Shown: positions 11,672-23,358 of the stretch, piece by piece | Layout: each line of letters begins with the position of its first letter | How positions within the stretch are numbered: position 1 is the first letter of the stretch | Assembly (NCBI GenBank): GCA_037176885.1 | Contig: JAWWNJ010000004.1 | Coordinates: forward strand, 1,798,001-1,862,000 | Direction: 5' to 3' | DNA: 64,000 nt | Source of the DNA: Favolaschia claudopus | Lineage: Eukaryota; Basidiomycota; Agaricomycetes; Agaricales; Mycenaceae | The notes under the pieces: generated by a model | Database searches by the model: none | Seen by the model: only the letters and a program-made list of their open reading frames with translations | What the model was told of the DNA's origin: nothing | Translations under genes and position numbers: made by a program

Positions 11672-12100
11672 TCAGCAGGTCTGATTCAAGCATGGTACCA
11701 TCCCTCTGACCGCGCAAATTTCTGAAAAATATATGCTCAGTCGCAAAAGCTTTGATGACTTAGCTATGTCCTCGAACATCCAATTCTTGTCGCCAACGCC
11801 ATCCACCAAGCCCAGTCTCTGATTCAGTACCGCTGGATGGTTCATCCGTCCATGAGGTCCATAAGAACGCGCAAGAGTCCTGAGTAGACGTGCAGAATCC
11901 AGATCGAGAAGCGGTGAGGAGCGGTTGGGTTGGATGTTGAGGCCCGGAAACGACAAAACAACGAGTAGAAGAGGTCAGGCGAGAGAGGGAACAGAGACGA
12001 CCGAGTTGCGACCAAGACTCGGAGTCACTGCACTGTCTGACGCGACACGAAGCTTCCAATGAGGCGCAGGAAGCGCTACGCAGAGTCGCAGCGCTCAAGT
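11672..12100 (-). pseudogene. Decayed F-box gene fragment, paralogue of the genes at 12.7-14.7 and 23.4-25.3 kb
   Basis: On the minus strand the stretch carries RLIGSFVSRQTVQ followed by a stop, matching SLIGSFASRQTVARLCS of the intact paralogues. Further on, in another frame, HPAVLNQRLGLVDGVGDKN matches HPASLIKQLGLVDRYGDK, and LLRTLARSYG matches LLIRTLATGT. The matches lie in the correct order but in shifted frames with an internal stop, so this is a truncated, frameshifted copy of the N-terminal third of that F-box family. It lies about 580 bp beyond the 3' end of the intact minus-strand copy, in the same orientation. No middle or C-terminal part was found. Confidence 0.7.
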
Positions 12101-12676
12101 AAGATACTGGACGGCAAATGTGCTTTTAACATCGAGGGTCGTCCAAGGGTCGTCACCAAGGGCCGCGGCAACGCGGCGATGGTGTTCGGTCTTGTGCGGC
12201 ATAATCGGCCGACGGTTCTGGTACACTTAGGAACTTCCTAAGGAAGATGCAAGAAGGAGCAGGTACCGCAGGTACCTGAAGCTGAGAAGCTGAAGCGCGA
12301 TGGCTTGTTCAGAGCATAAACAATGACAACAATGCATGCAGTATGGAATGGGTCAAGAAACAAAGCAATTTGAAACTACTTATACAGTGTGGTAGTACAG
12401 GAGACGCAAAAAAGTCGAAGAGGGCAGCTGAGAGCAGGCAGAATTCCTTTTCTATCGTTCTTCTTCAACCTGCAAGAGACATACATATTGAACAACTTGT
12501 CATGATATGGTACCATATAGCCCGCACCTGTGCTTGAAGCAAAGATGGTCTCAGACCACACTCGACCCATTCGACGAACGCAATACGGAGAATGAGTTCA
12601 CAGTGATCAGAATCAGGAACAGGTAGACACGAAAGGTCAAACAGCACAGCCCTTTCAAAAGTCGGCCCAAGCATCG
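12101..12676. other. Gap between the F-box pseudogene and the intact F-box gene
   Basis: It should hold the 3' UTR of the intact F-box gene and flanking sequence of the pseudogene. A short repeat of KpnI-like sites (AGGTACCGCAGGTACCT near 12262-12280) is present. I see no gene. Confidence 0.35.
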
Positions 12677-14678
12677 TCACGTTTCAAGATTGGAAAGACG
12701 AGCTGAGACTCTGGAGAGCACAAAAAAATTATTAGCTCCATCATTTCTTTGTGGTCGAATGACTGGGAGAATGTTAGGACAGAATTCTAGGAGTAAGATC
12801 GACATAACGCACCGGTCTTCAACATGTGCACTATCTAATACGAGATATGCGCCGCTTGGCGGACGCAATACAGAGAAAGAATACTCCAATTTCACATCAG
12901 GCGGCTCAAACATCCTGTCGCAGTACAAATCCTCCAGTTCTAACCTGCAAACGGAGCAATCTGCTTCGGAGTTTGATTCCCAGTCCCATTCCAAATGATA
13001 ACAGCTGGTCGAAGCGGGAAGGATGTCGGCTGCGAGGTTGATCTGAACGCGAGTGAGCGTCGGGAGAGAAGGTACGATAAAACTGAATTCTTCGATATAA
13101 GCATCTGGAGGGAATACTTCTTTGGCTGGCCGTTTATAATGCAAAAGTGAGCGGGCTCGATAGTGGTGTACGCGCAGACTCTGCAATTTGGTCAAGACTG
13201 TGAAATGGTCCCGGTAATTTTCCTGTGCGAGTCATATTAAACTGCAAAGCTTGAGCTGCCTTTCAGCAAGCCACGCACCAGGGGTCGATTGATGCTGAGA
13301 TCTAGATGTACGAGGTTCGGAAAGGAAGAAGCTAGATGAAGGAATGACGCAGGAGACACTTCGCTCGTTTCTTTGGAGGAGGTGCCCCAAACACGGAATG
13401 TGTGAATTTGGAGATGGGTCAACGAATGGCAAACTGGCAACCGGATTTCAGTGAGCGGAGGGGTTATGGAAGTGTCAAAGAGATCGTCGTGAACCAGCTT
13501 GAGTGTTAGCTGCTGCGGCTGACGAGGATCGGAACAGATAAAAACAGCATTATCCCAGGTGCCAGTGAATGAACGAATTCGGGATAGGTGAACAACTTCT
13601 TCGCTCAAAACGGTGCCCAAAACATTCAATGCAAGTTGACTGATGTTCGGATGAGAAGCCAAGAAAGTGGAGAGGTCGGTGTCGGGGCGGAACTCGCGAG
13701 ATGTTGGGTCCGACTCGTAAAAATCGGGCGGAATAAGATCGACGGAGATATGGAAGCTAGTAAGCGCGGGAAGATGTATGCTGTTGATAGCAGCAACTAG
13801 ATCGAGATAGCCATCGAATGGAAATTCGTCATCGTTTAAAGTGATCGTGATGTCCAAGCACAAAGAATGGAGGAGAGGCGACGAGGACGGTAGCATTTGT
13901 ATAGACTCTGCGAATTTGAAGCACAACCTATCGGCAGTGCGATAGTCCCAGTCTGGTTCTAAGATGAGGATCGATCGCAAAACGCATGAGGACAACTCAC
14001 TTGGAGGGAAGGAGTCGTAAAAATCGAGTTTAACCCGCAGTACTTCGAGTTGTGGAATATGTACAAACTGCTGCGTTTGAGCGCTTCAAGTTCGGCAAGG
14101 ACACAAAGAGAACGCTCACATTGAAGTTCTTGATATCACCCCCTGAAGAAACGAAGAGTTCTTTCAGGTTAGGAAATGCTCCTGGGACGCCCATGATTCT
14201 GCCCAATTCATCGACGCCCGCCACCAGATTCCAATGCAGAGTGCGTAGTCCATTTGCAAGAGCAGGCTGTTTCAGTGCCTTGACAATTTCGGTCTTCTCC
14301 TTCGAAGCTTTATCGCCATAGCGGTCGACCAAGCCAAGCTGTTTGATGAGGCTTGCGGGGTGAGGATGATTGCGAGAGGGCTTGGTGATCGATATCGACT
14401 TGGAGTCAGTGCCGGTGGCAAGCGTTCGAATAAGAAGAACAGATTGAGGTGCGGTGAGCGGAAGGTCGACTGTGTTTGAATACAACGAGGATGAAAACAG
14501 CAGGTAGAAATGCTGGGAAACGGAGCAGAGTCGGGCAACAGTCTGGCGAGAAGCAAAACTTCCAATGAGAGACCACAGTTCGTTCGGCACGTCGCTCGTG
14601 TCATAGAGACGGCGCTACAACAGGTTATAAGCTCTCCCAACGACTCATTCCGTTGTCGAGTACCTTCAGGCCCACCAT
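12677..14678 (-). CDS. F-box / LRR-like protein, copy A of a duplicated pair
   Basis: Putative SCF ubiquitin-ligase receptor. Exon 1 is only ATG plus four codons (MVGLK, from 14678) before a GTACTC donor; the next exon opens RRLYDTSDVPNELWSLIGSF, an F-box, then VARLCSVSQHFYLLFSSSLY. Leucine-rich regions follow: LASHPNISQLALNVLGTVL, LTHLQIHTFRVWG, LASSFPNLVHLDLSINRPL, LTKLQSLRVHHYRARSLL and FIVPSLPTLTRVQINLAA. The end is either read-through to the stop at 12677 or, as in copy B, a last intron after SAHVEDR; both reach the same stop here (RVSARLSNLET). Copy B on the plus strand (23359-25324) matches along its whole length and has the same tiny first exon. The substrate is unknown. Confidence 0.75.
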
Positions 14679-14961
14679 AATCGTCACGGTCAAGACTAAG
14701 TTCAAGATTTCTATTTATGGCAAACTCATGCCACATCCTCATGCGAGATACAAAATTAAGAGTTCATTATACAGCAAGAGTAGGAGTAAGGCTACATCAG
14801 TACTTATATCGAGGATAATACTAGTAACTATGGTAATGTACTTCTAGCCTGAAGGCAATTTTGGATTATTTCACAGTCCAGCCTGTGCAATCAAGTGTTC
14901 GATAGAGTACGCCCTGCAAGAGGTTGGTCAACGACTAAGCCGTAGCAAGAGACAACATCGC

Positions 14962-16324
14962 TTACGGGGGAGGCAGTTCGTCTATCAGCCGCAGCGGAGG
15001 TGTACCTTCAGGAGGCACATCCGCGTAGTTCAAGGCAAAAGAAGGACAAGTATGTGCAGGATGTAAACTGATGGGCACGTGAAGCTCGAGGTCATTGCCC
15101 ATTCCGGGGAAAGATAGTTGGAAGTGGAGGAAGTACTGGAGATTTCCGTCAGAGAGAAAACGGATTAGACAGAGCTGTAACTCACCTTGGAGTCAATGGT
15201 TTCGGTGCTGAACGTGGGGGCGAACGGCAGTGTCACTGTTGTATCAAACCGCGCTGAACGTTTCCAAACACCGTAGTCCTTTCGTTCAGGATCAGGTATC
15301 CACTGCGCAGCCTCGACATCAGCGTCGACCGATGTGTTTAGGTCGCCGAAAACACTGCGCGTTGGGAAAGTGTCCGCCACTACTGCGCTTTTCCGCCAAG
15401 TGCGGATGCTTGCCTCACGTTCGAAGAACAATTTCACCTCGGCCGAATGTGTGGGAGGCGCAGGGAATAGCGGCTTATTGTACTTGTCCGCAGGGATGGC
15501 AGTCAGTGCCATGGGTTTCGTCCGCGTTTCGATGTACAGGCTGATAGGCACCGGAGTGGCACGCGGAAAAGATTCCAGCTCTGGAATTTTTACCTGGGAT
15601 ACTCGTCAGTTTCGTGAATTGAATGAAAGAAAAGGCTTACCTTGGCACGAGCATGGGCATGGTCCCCCCAAATGCCTTGCCGGATCTTCCGCTCGACACT
15701 GACGGCCGTCCAAGCCCCATGCCAACCCTTCTTGAGAGACTTCCTGGCCACGACCTGTTCAGGTGATGCGGCAGGGAGTACAGGGAAGATTTGGTGAACA
15801 ACGTTATCCCTTCGGAAACGGCCAGGACGACTGCCAACGACTTCGACTATGTATTGAATGGTGGCTTCATGATTGATGACGGAAAGATGGAAAGAAGGTG
15901 GGAGTGAAACTGGAAGTTGAAACTTGAAAGGGAGGTCGAGTAGATGCGACCCTGGGTCAGGGAACGCGGTTCCTCTAGCCCATAGTAATTTGCTGAAGTT
16001 TATTAACTGGATCGAAATCAGACAGAGAACATGCTTCAAGAAGGAAACGTACTTCAATCTCTCGCTCATGTCTAGTATCTGAGCCGTCAAAATTATTCTC
16101 AATGATTGTTCTGCAAAAACATGAGAACAGGGTCAAACAAAAGAGGCACAGACGCACGTTACAATATAACCTCTTAAATAAACGTCGAGGTTCTCGATCC
16201 CCTCATCTTGTGCTAAAGCAACGTTCAATTCGACACGACCTTGGACGGACTCTCCAGCGATGCGGACCGCATCCGGGAAATGGAGAACAAAGGCGGACGA
16301 ATCGATGTTGTTTTGAGGGGACAT
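14962..16324 (-). CDS. Arrestin-fold protein, copy A of a duplicated pair
   Basis: Resembles the N- and C-terminal arrestin domains of alpha-arrestins (ART-type ubiquitin-ligase adaptors). The N-terminus is SSAFVLHFPDAVRIAGESVQ then GRVELNVAL and LDVYLRGYIVT, the usual first strands. Then FKFQLPVSLPPSFHLSVINH, IQYIVEVVGSRPGRF, HQIFPVLPA, ISLYIETRTKPMAL and, near the end, YFLHFQLSFPGMGNDLELHV. The last exon ends RLIDELPPP with stop at 14962-14964. About four introns. I find no PPxY motif, which classical ART adaptors use to bind Rsp5/Nedd4 ligases, so it may not work as a ligase adaptor. The copy at 26180-27553 has the same domain order. The F-box copy A starts 283 bp downstream on the same strand. 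Confidence 0.75.
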
Positions 16325-18889
16325 GGGAGGGACGAGGGATGTGAGCTACAGCGGTAACGCTGCGCCCTACTTATGAGTCCGGCGCTGTTTGAAAAATCTC
16401 GTACATCATATCAGTTTCAGAGGTTACCGCTCGTTGTGAGTCGGAGCATTGTCAACTGGGGGAATGATGTCTGTAAATACCCTTTGAGGCAGAGACTGTT
16501 TCGGCACAGCGCTGGCGTTAAAAATTGAATTGATCCATCTTGTCAATCTTGATGACTGGAAGAACCCAAACCACGATGGTGCCTTCGGTGTGCATTCGTG
16601 CCAGTATGTAGCTCTGCAAAGCTTTGGATGAGCTACAGGAGGTCCGGAAAATAGTTTCAGGTGAAACCGTCGCGGCAACGATAGCCGACTAAGGCCGACT
16701 GAGGCGTGGGTGCGGAATGGAGAGAGTGACTCGAGGGCGGTACGCCGGTGGGACCCAAGTTTAGACGACCCTAGTTGGTCGCTGTCGCAACAAGGCCGCT
16801 GCCGTGAAAGACAGATCGCGAGCACCGATTTTTACGTTCAAAGGCGGGAAACCAACAAATACGAGATTTTTTGCGGCTTGAACGTGGGAAGTGGGCTGAA
16901 TAGCTGGTGGCCGGCGTGTCGTCACACATAATCATTGGAAATCCAATTGAAAGTCTCCATTCTCTCGTCGCCGGTGGAAACAACGACGAGCTCGCCGCAC
17001 GGTGGGAGTTGAGGATAAGCTTGATTTGTGACGATGTGTGACAATCGAATCATCTGTCGTTCACCAATGTTCACCAATGAAAGTCGCATCAAATGGTCTG
17101 GATGGGCTCTCTATAGCGTTTTGTTCTTAATCGCTCTATGTCTGCCAGCGCAACAATCTGCTCTTAAACTGACTGATCCTGATTTTAATTTGCATCGCTT
17201 TGAGGACTCGTCCAGGTTCAAGTTGTCGATGGAAGTGAACTTGAATCTTGACTTGCAATTGAATCACAAAATCCAAGAAGTCCACTGGCAGTCTATTCCA
17301 ATCATGGTGTTCTTGACCTCCCTGTTTGTTTTCTTCGCCTCTGTAGGTTGGGTCAGAACGACAAACGAGCCAATCACGGCGTTCAAACACACTCGGGAAA
17401 TTTGGAAGTACTTACTATCCCTCCGCATTCAATTTCTGCCTGCTGCTATATATCGATTTCCCGCATGTCTTGCTGTAGCTTTTGACGGGCTGCCGAATCG
17501 TTTTGGAGGGATCTCTGCTGCCGATGCTCTCCTGGCATATTTCTATGATGTGCCGCGCTCTATACGACCCACATCCACTCCTCCGCTCGAGTTCGAGCTA
17601 CTCCCATAATCTCTCGATCGCAATCCTGAAAACAACCGTGGTCGACTCTCGGTATCAGCTTTACATCTGTGCTCGTGACGTCCCGCCCAGCTGGATAAAA
17701 TTCGCAGACGTCAACAAATCGACGCAGCTTACCTCCTCTCACCTTCCACTCAATCATAGCAGTTGAGATCATTCCATCCTACGCCTCGTCAAAGTACCCT
17801 TCTCTCTTCCCGACTGTACGTCCAGCTCACCAAAGGAAGACACCTCCCATTCGACACTCGTATCTCAAGATAGAACAACCGTGTGTTACACTGTGTATTC
17901 TCCTCCCGAGAATGAACACTCTTCTCGTACTACAAACCTGTGCAGACCCTGTCATGCAGCAAATGACGGACGTCGTATTTTTGAAGTCCCGTGTGAATCA
18001 CACCAACAGCGCCCTGTATATCCTGAAAATGGTCCCTCTTTGGATCCCTTGGACGAGGGACCATTTCCGCAGTAGCTGTGGTTGATCATTTCCGCGGGCT
18101 CGAGATGAACGCGTGCATTGAGCTTGGAAAGGACTGTGAAAGAGTAGCCCGATTCTGCTCACTTTTGGCTTGCATCTACTATAGTGCTGCTGGCAGGGCA
18201 AGCAGCGGAACAATATCATTCACCGGTCTTCCTTGAAACCTGTCCCGTCCTCTGAACTTTCAATTGGCTGGCCATGGAGACGAAAGGAAAAGATCAAACA
18301 ACATCCGTAGTCACCGGGGTCAAAACCCGCATTCATTTTATTTTGCTATTCCGGCTATGGATATATACTACAAGAGACACAGAGACACACTTGAGACAGG
18401 CAGACCCACCCGCGCCGAGAGAAAAAAACTACTGCTACGTATGATGCTGTGAAATGATGGAAAATGGGGACATGAGGAGGTCTTCTAACGAACCCAACTA
18501 TGGTGCGAAGAGTTGGTGACGCTGGGGCATGACGCGCGACATAAAGGATGGGAGGTAGGTGAGGCACTGCCGACCAGATACGGTGGAGAGCGCATTACAT
18601 ACAATGCGAGGGGTTGAAACGAGCGTATGCGCGTTGCGTAACCAGAAAGAGGGCGGAGGAGATGCGGTTCGTGAAGATGGTGGGGTAAGAGATCGCGGTG
18701 AGGGTGAGGTGTGTGTGTAGGCGGAGCCCCGAAATGGTATGACGATACGGCGAAGATGTATAATACTATGTGTTGGTGTGATGTTTAATAGTGGTGTGAT
18801 GTAGAAGTATGTCTGAAATGGCCAGAAATCGGGGAGATGGTGCTGCGCCTGCCGTCGCGCTAGATCGATCCGTGGACATTGGGCCTCCG
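16325..18889. other. 2.6 kb interval without a supported gene
   Basis: The stretch is the promoter side of the arrestin copy A and the 3' side of the OPT transporter. Its longest open frame (plus, 17028-17609, 193 codons) is listed separately as doubtful. The rest has only short open frames on both strands without family motifs. A small tandem direct repeat, GTTCACCAAT twice, lies near 17060-17080, and a GAGACACA-type repeat near 18372-18392. I see no transposon ends. Confidence 0.4.
17028..17609 (+). CDS. Doubtful open frame with two hydrophobic segments
   Basis: A single uninterrupted frame of 193 codons. It has hydrophobic stretches WALYSVLFLIALCLPA near residues 27-42 and IPIMVFLTSLFVFFASVGWV near residues 90-109, and no motif I recognise. 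The opposite strand is also fairly open. There is no neighbour relation that supports function. It may be a small orphan membrane protein or chance. Confidence 0.2.
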   Translation: MTMCDNRIICRSPMFTNESRIKWSGWALYSVLFLIALCLPAQQSALKLTDPDFNLHRFEDSSRFKLSMEVNLNLDLQLNHKIQEVHWQSIPIMVFLTSLFVFFASVGWVRTTNEPITAFKHTREIWKYLLSLRIQFLPAAIYRFPACLAVAFDGLPNRFGGISAADALLAYFYDVPRSIRPTSTPPLEFELLP

Positions 18890-21884
18890 TCATGATGGGG
18901 GCTGGCCTGCGAGAGGTATCCCGCCTGCAGGAATTTGTTTCCAAGGTGTGCGGTTATAATCCGCCGCTGCACGTACGTCGTATGAGCTTGGTATCGAGAG
19001 CGAAGCGTGGAAGGTACTCACTTCGCGTAAATACTGTGTTCCCCCACCAATTTGCTACTATCTTCCCATTTTTGGGGAACTGCAGCGTAAAGAATATCAC
19101 GATGAGCGATATAACCGTTCCGCTATCCAAGGCCGCGCTCGTCACATAATTGAACTTGCTCCACCATGCAAAGTGCTTCTTGCGGATGTAGTACTGGAAT
19201 AAAGCGCCGACCGTGAACCACGCGCTGTAGTTGATTCCTGTCAAGGGCGGGATGCCCGACACGCCGTTCAAGATCACGGGAGTACTTATGTACTTGATCC
19301 AACTATTGGGGTACCGTCGCTGCCAGAGCCAGAAAGGTATGGGCAGAACAGCACCAATAACTAGCGCGTAGACGTGTGGGTGGTAGATGGTTCCAGGTCC
19401 AAATTGTCTCGATGGTCCGATAATGCCCCTAACACGGGTATTAGTATTGGAACTTAGAAGCCCAGTGAAGCTGCATGTACCAGATAATCGATGCCGAAAA
19501 GAACACCTGGTTGTGCGGACACGTGAGCTGGCTGCTCTGTGTTGGCGAGCAGATATCCTCGACGTTGGAGAATATCCAAGTCTTGACGCCAATTTGGAGG
19601 AACGCAGCGACGATTGTGCCGATAAGTTGCACCAGGAAAGAAGCGCGCGGAGGGACTTTGACGTAATGTCCAAGTTTCAGATCCTGGATGAAAGATGTGG
19701 CCTCTGTTAGTGTCTGTACTGAGTAGGACTTGAACATCTAAAGATGTGCAATAGCGTTAGCAGAGTATCGGTGATGCATTCAAACAACTTGCCATGTTGG
19801 CCAATGGGTTTCCCGGTAGCAGAGTTCCCGGAATGATCTGTGCCAGAAGATTGAGGGTGATCTACAGCGGAAAGTTAAGTTTGCTGAACTCGACCACCAA
19901 AGAAGACCAACCTCTTGTCCCGTCATGGCATAGATGAATCCGGACGGTAAGACGTAGATCATTGGTAACCCCACCGCAAGAACAAGTGCCCAGACAGGAA
20001 CCCCGGTATGCCATACCTGACGATTGGGTCAGTACATAGGAAGATTACAGCGGCGGAGGCGAAAAGATGTAAACGCACCTCCATCGCAACGATCGCCAAA
20101 CTGAAAAATACACAAAAGCTGAGGGCGTACCACCAATCCGGTACCTCGGGGTAGTGACGCATGAGCTTAGCGTGGATATCGTCGCTCTCCACCCTCGTCT
20201 TCTTCAAGCCATTCCACAAACTCCGCCCATGGTACAGCAACGTATGTACAATGACACATGTACTGAGCGCGAAGGCTAGTAGATACGTCATGCTGTAGGT
20301 TGCAGGCAAATACAGTGGCGAGTACGTGCCGAACGCAGTGGCGTTGAACTTGTCCTCAGCAGTCAGGACCCGGGTGATATTGTACTGGTTGCCGAAGCGA
20401 TCGTACGGGATGTTGGCGCTGATGGGGAAGTACGAGAGATACCAGGTGTTGGTATAGTAGAGGGCAGGGGTAAGAACCCAGAAGAAGAGGACGAAGCCAA
20501 CGAAGACGTGGACTTCAGCCCACCAAGGAACCATGAGCGGAGAACCGATCCAGGCAACCTCATTCCAATCGAACGTGATGAGGCTCATTCCCAAGCCGGA
20601 TGAAACTCCAAAGAGCTGATTGACAGGAACGTTGTTGGGCACAATCCAGCAGACGAAGGAGAAGACCGAAAGAGCCTTGAAAAGGAAGCCTGAGACAAGT
20701 CGGTCAGTTTCCAGTTTTGTCTGTGGGGCGATAAGAGTAGAGAAGTACAGACCTGGAAGGAAGCACCAGAAGAAGGCGGCGGAGGAAACGAGCATAAAAT
20801 AGCGGTATCGTGTTATTCCGCCACTGGTCTCATCGTCTTCAGCATGGAGGGTGTTGAGTAAGGTGCAGGCAACAAGGTTCTGTGGCCAGACCATGCTTGC
20901 TGGCCATACCAGAAAGCGACGACATATGCCGGCGAGACCAAACCCGGTGAGCTGAGTAGCAAGTACGAGTACAAGGGCGAACCAATACGAGACCTGCACA
21001 AATCGAATGGTCAGTACCGTGGCAGATAGATAGGGTGTCAAATGAGGCGTGTCCTTTGCCATTCGAGCAGACAGGAAGACCGTGAAACGCCGGGGATAGA
21101 CAGAGGGGTCATACCTTGATATGATAGTAGTACTCGGATACGACGATAGCGTTCAGCGCGTATGGATTGCCGACGGCCACGTTAGCCATTATAAAGACAA
21201 GGACATGCTCCTTAATGTTCCAAGGCCCGGGGTTGAGCGAAAACTCGAAAGAGCGGAAGCGGTAGGTGGTGATAGGGAGGATGAAGGCAAGGAATTTGCC
21301 AAAGGGGTAGGCGATGAGGAGGAGGGCGAGGGGGACGACAGCGGGAGCAGGAGAGCGGAAGTTGAAGAAGACGTTGAGGGAACTTGAGATTGTACATAGG
21401 ACGAGTCCGACAAACCACATTCGAACGGTCAAAGCTGGCATGTCGGGGTCATCTATATTTGATACAGATGCTCGAACCTCAGGAAAGGGCGAGTCTTCCT
21501 CCTCAATAGCGTCAAAGTCAAACTCCATTCTGAAAACCCGCAGGATATGAGCAATCTATCGCGGTATTTTCTGGGAAAAACCGACTTGATGGAGCCATCC
21601 TCTGTCCCTGTGCCCGCAAACGAGTCTGGCCGCACAACATGGCTCTTCTCTGTGCTGGGGAGCGAGACTCGCACCGGGGTCGTTGGGTCGTATACCGGCG
21701 CTGGGTACTCTAGTGGTGGGTACTCATGCTGGGAAGCGTCACGGTCGGCGGTACTCGGGGGAAGAAACGCAAAGACGTCCTCGGCGCTGCTATCGTCGTC
21801 GTCGTCGTCTTGCTCGGTGCTAAAGGTGTAGTGTGCAGGCCGATCGTCGTCGACAGAGTATGGGGACGCGATGGACCTCGACAT
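18890..21884 (-). CDS. OPT-family oligopeptide transporter
   Basis: Proton-coupled transporter of small peptides or glutathione-like substrates in the plasma membrane. The start MSRSIASPYSVDDD (21884) leads an acidic, disordered N-terminus. Then comes the PT-clade signature, SPFPEVRASVSNIDDP and PALTVRMWFVG, followed by NPGPWNIKEHVLVFI with the NPG motif. Many membrane spans follow: YWFALVLVLATQLTGFGLAG, FSFVCWIVPNNVPVNQLFGV, VHVFVGFVLFFWVLTPALYY, LNLLAQIIPGTLLPGNPLAN and VYALVIGAVLPIPFWLWQ. The last exon reads TADYNRTPWKQIPAGGIPLA, then GQPPS and stop at 18890-18892, a normal OPT tail. About eight introns. All conserved blocks are present, so the gene looks functional. A few in-frame residues upstream of 21884 are possible. 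Confidence 0.93.
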
Positions 21885-23358
21885 CGAGGAGAGGAGGAGG
21901 AGGAGATGGTCGCTGGTCAAGGGAGAACTGATGTGGTGCCTGACGGGTGTCACGCCTGTCACAAATTAATCTGTACCTGACACTGCGAAATTATTGCTTT
22001 AACTATCCCTCCTGCTGTGGCGAATATTTCAAGCTCTCAGGGTGTCTATGTTCTCTTCAGGGTCTCTCGATATTTTTGCGGAAATGGGTTCAAAATGACT
22101 AGGTTCCTCGAGCTCATCATCAATTCAAGTTCACTTGCGATAGCTCTTGCGATCCCACACCGTTCACTCGCAGAGTCCGAGCCAGTTACTGACAACAGAG
22201 ACTATCACCGTCAGTTTTATTTTCGTATCAAGGCTGCGAATACTGTACAGCGTTAAGGCACGGCTCAACAGCAGCAACGTACACTTCAATGCACCACCAA
22301 CACATTGAGGTAAGTAGCGTTCCTGGAACTTGCAGCCCATGAAGTGTAATCTGCTTCATTTCCGACACTGTGAACACTACAAGACGCCACTAGCTGCCAC
22401 TGCAATACCGAGAGACCCGGAAGGGGATCAACCTCTAAGCGAAGTCTTCGATTTCCACAAGCCTATTCTGCGTGATTGCTTGTATTTAGCACATATCCAT
22501 GGCATTCACCAAACCTCAGCATCGTCTTAGACTTGGAGGCCCTGGAGTGCATCGATTTACCGCTGCTGAAGGTTGGAGAATTTATTTTGCCGAGAACCGT
22601 GTCGTGATCGAGTCTCCAAGAATTCATCCAAGCCAGGGTCCTGGACCACTTGTTTCCTTCCATTCGCACGCTTTGATGATCTATGACAGCGTCCTGGCTC
22701 TTCCGTAGCTCAATCCACCATGTTGGGACCCACAGACGCATTTGAGCTTCCATTCATTCCTCCGATCATCCGATGGCGATGGAAGGCGGGGTTCAAAATA
22801 CTGTGTGTTGTCGAGCGGTGCCTGACTGAATGTCTGAACATTAATATCGACTGTCTAGATATCCGCCTGGCCCCACAGTGTTCCGACTACAGCACTTACT
22901 CGAACTGTTCAGGCTCTGTGTACAAGTGCCTGATCTTAGTCACCTTCAATTTACTTGACTCTGCTGCGCTGGACCTCAGCAAACCTTCACTGATATTAAC
23001 AATATGATTTCCAGAACGTTACCAAACGTTGTATCACGCCCGAATATCTGTTATGCAGACGCGAACCATCGTCTGACTACTTGGTCACAGATTCAAACGA
23101 TATAGGTCTGTATTTTGTCTGTGCAGCATGAAGAATTGCTTCGGCCACTCTATGGAGGTTTCTTGGCTTGAGATACTACCATCGAGAGATATGGAAATAT
23201 TACAAGACGGAAATACAAGGCGAAACAAATACATTCCCTGTTTACTTCCTTTTCGGGAAGTAAAACGCCGACTTCCATAAAAGGATATTATCCCATCAAT
23301 GATAGTTATGTCATCCGATTGATCAACGTAATTTTGATCCCAACCACCACGATTCAGT
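21885..23358. other. 1.5 kb divergent intergenic region, OPT transporter and F-box copy B
   Basis: Holds the promoters of both flanking genes. Only short open frames are found (for example plus 22095-22256, starting MTRFLELIINSSSLAIALAI, signal-like but only 53 codons). A perfect 9 bp hairpin lies at 23241-23264. No other gene is supported. Confidence 0.35.
23241..23264. repeat. Perfect 9 bp inverted repeat upstream of F-box copy B
   Basis: TTTACTTCC and GGAAGTAAA flank a 6-base loop (TTTTCG). It lies 95 bp upstream of the start codon at 23359, in the promoter or 5' UTR. It could be a dimeric factor site or an RNA hairpin. No function is known. Confidence 0.5.

Noticed and set aside
16424..16825. 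Minus-strand frame of 133 codons upstream of arrestin copy A
   Set aside because: Composition is not protein-like, no family motif, and the frame has no counterpart upstream of copy B.
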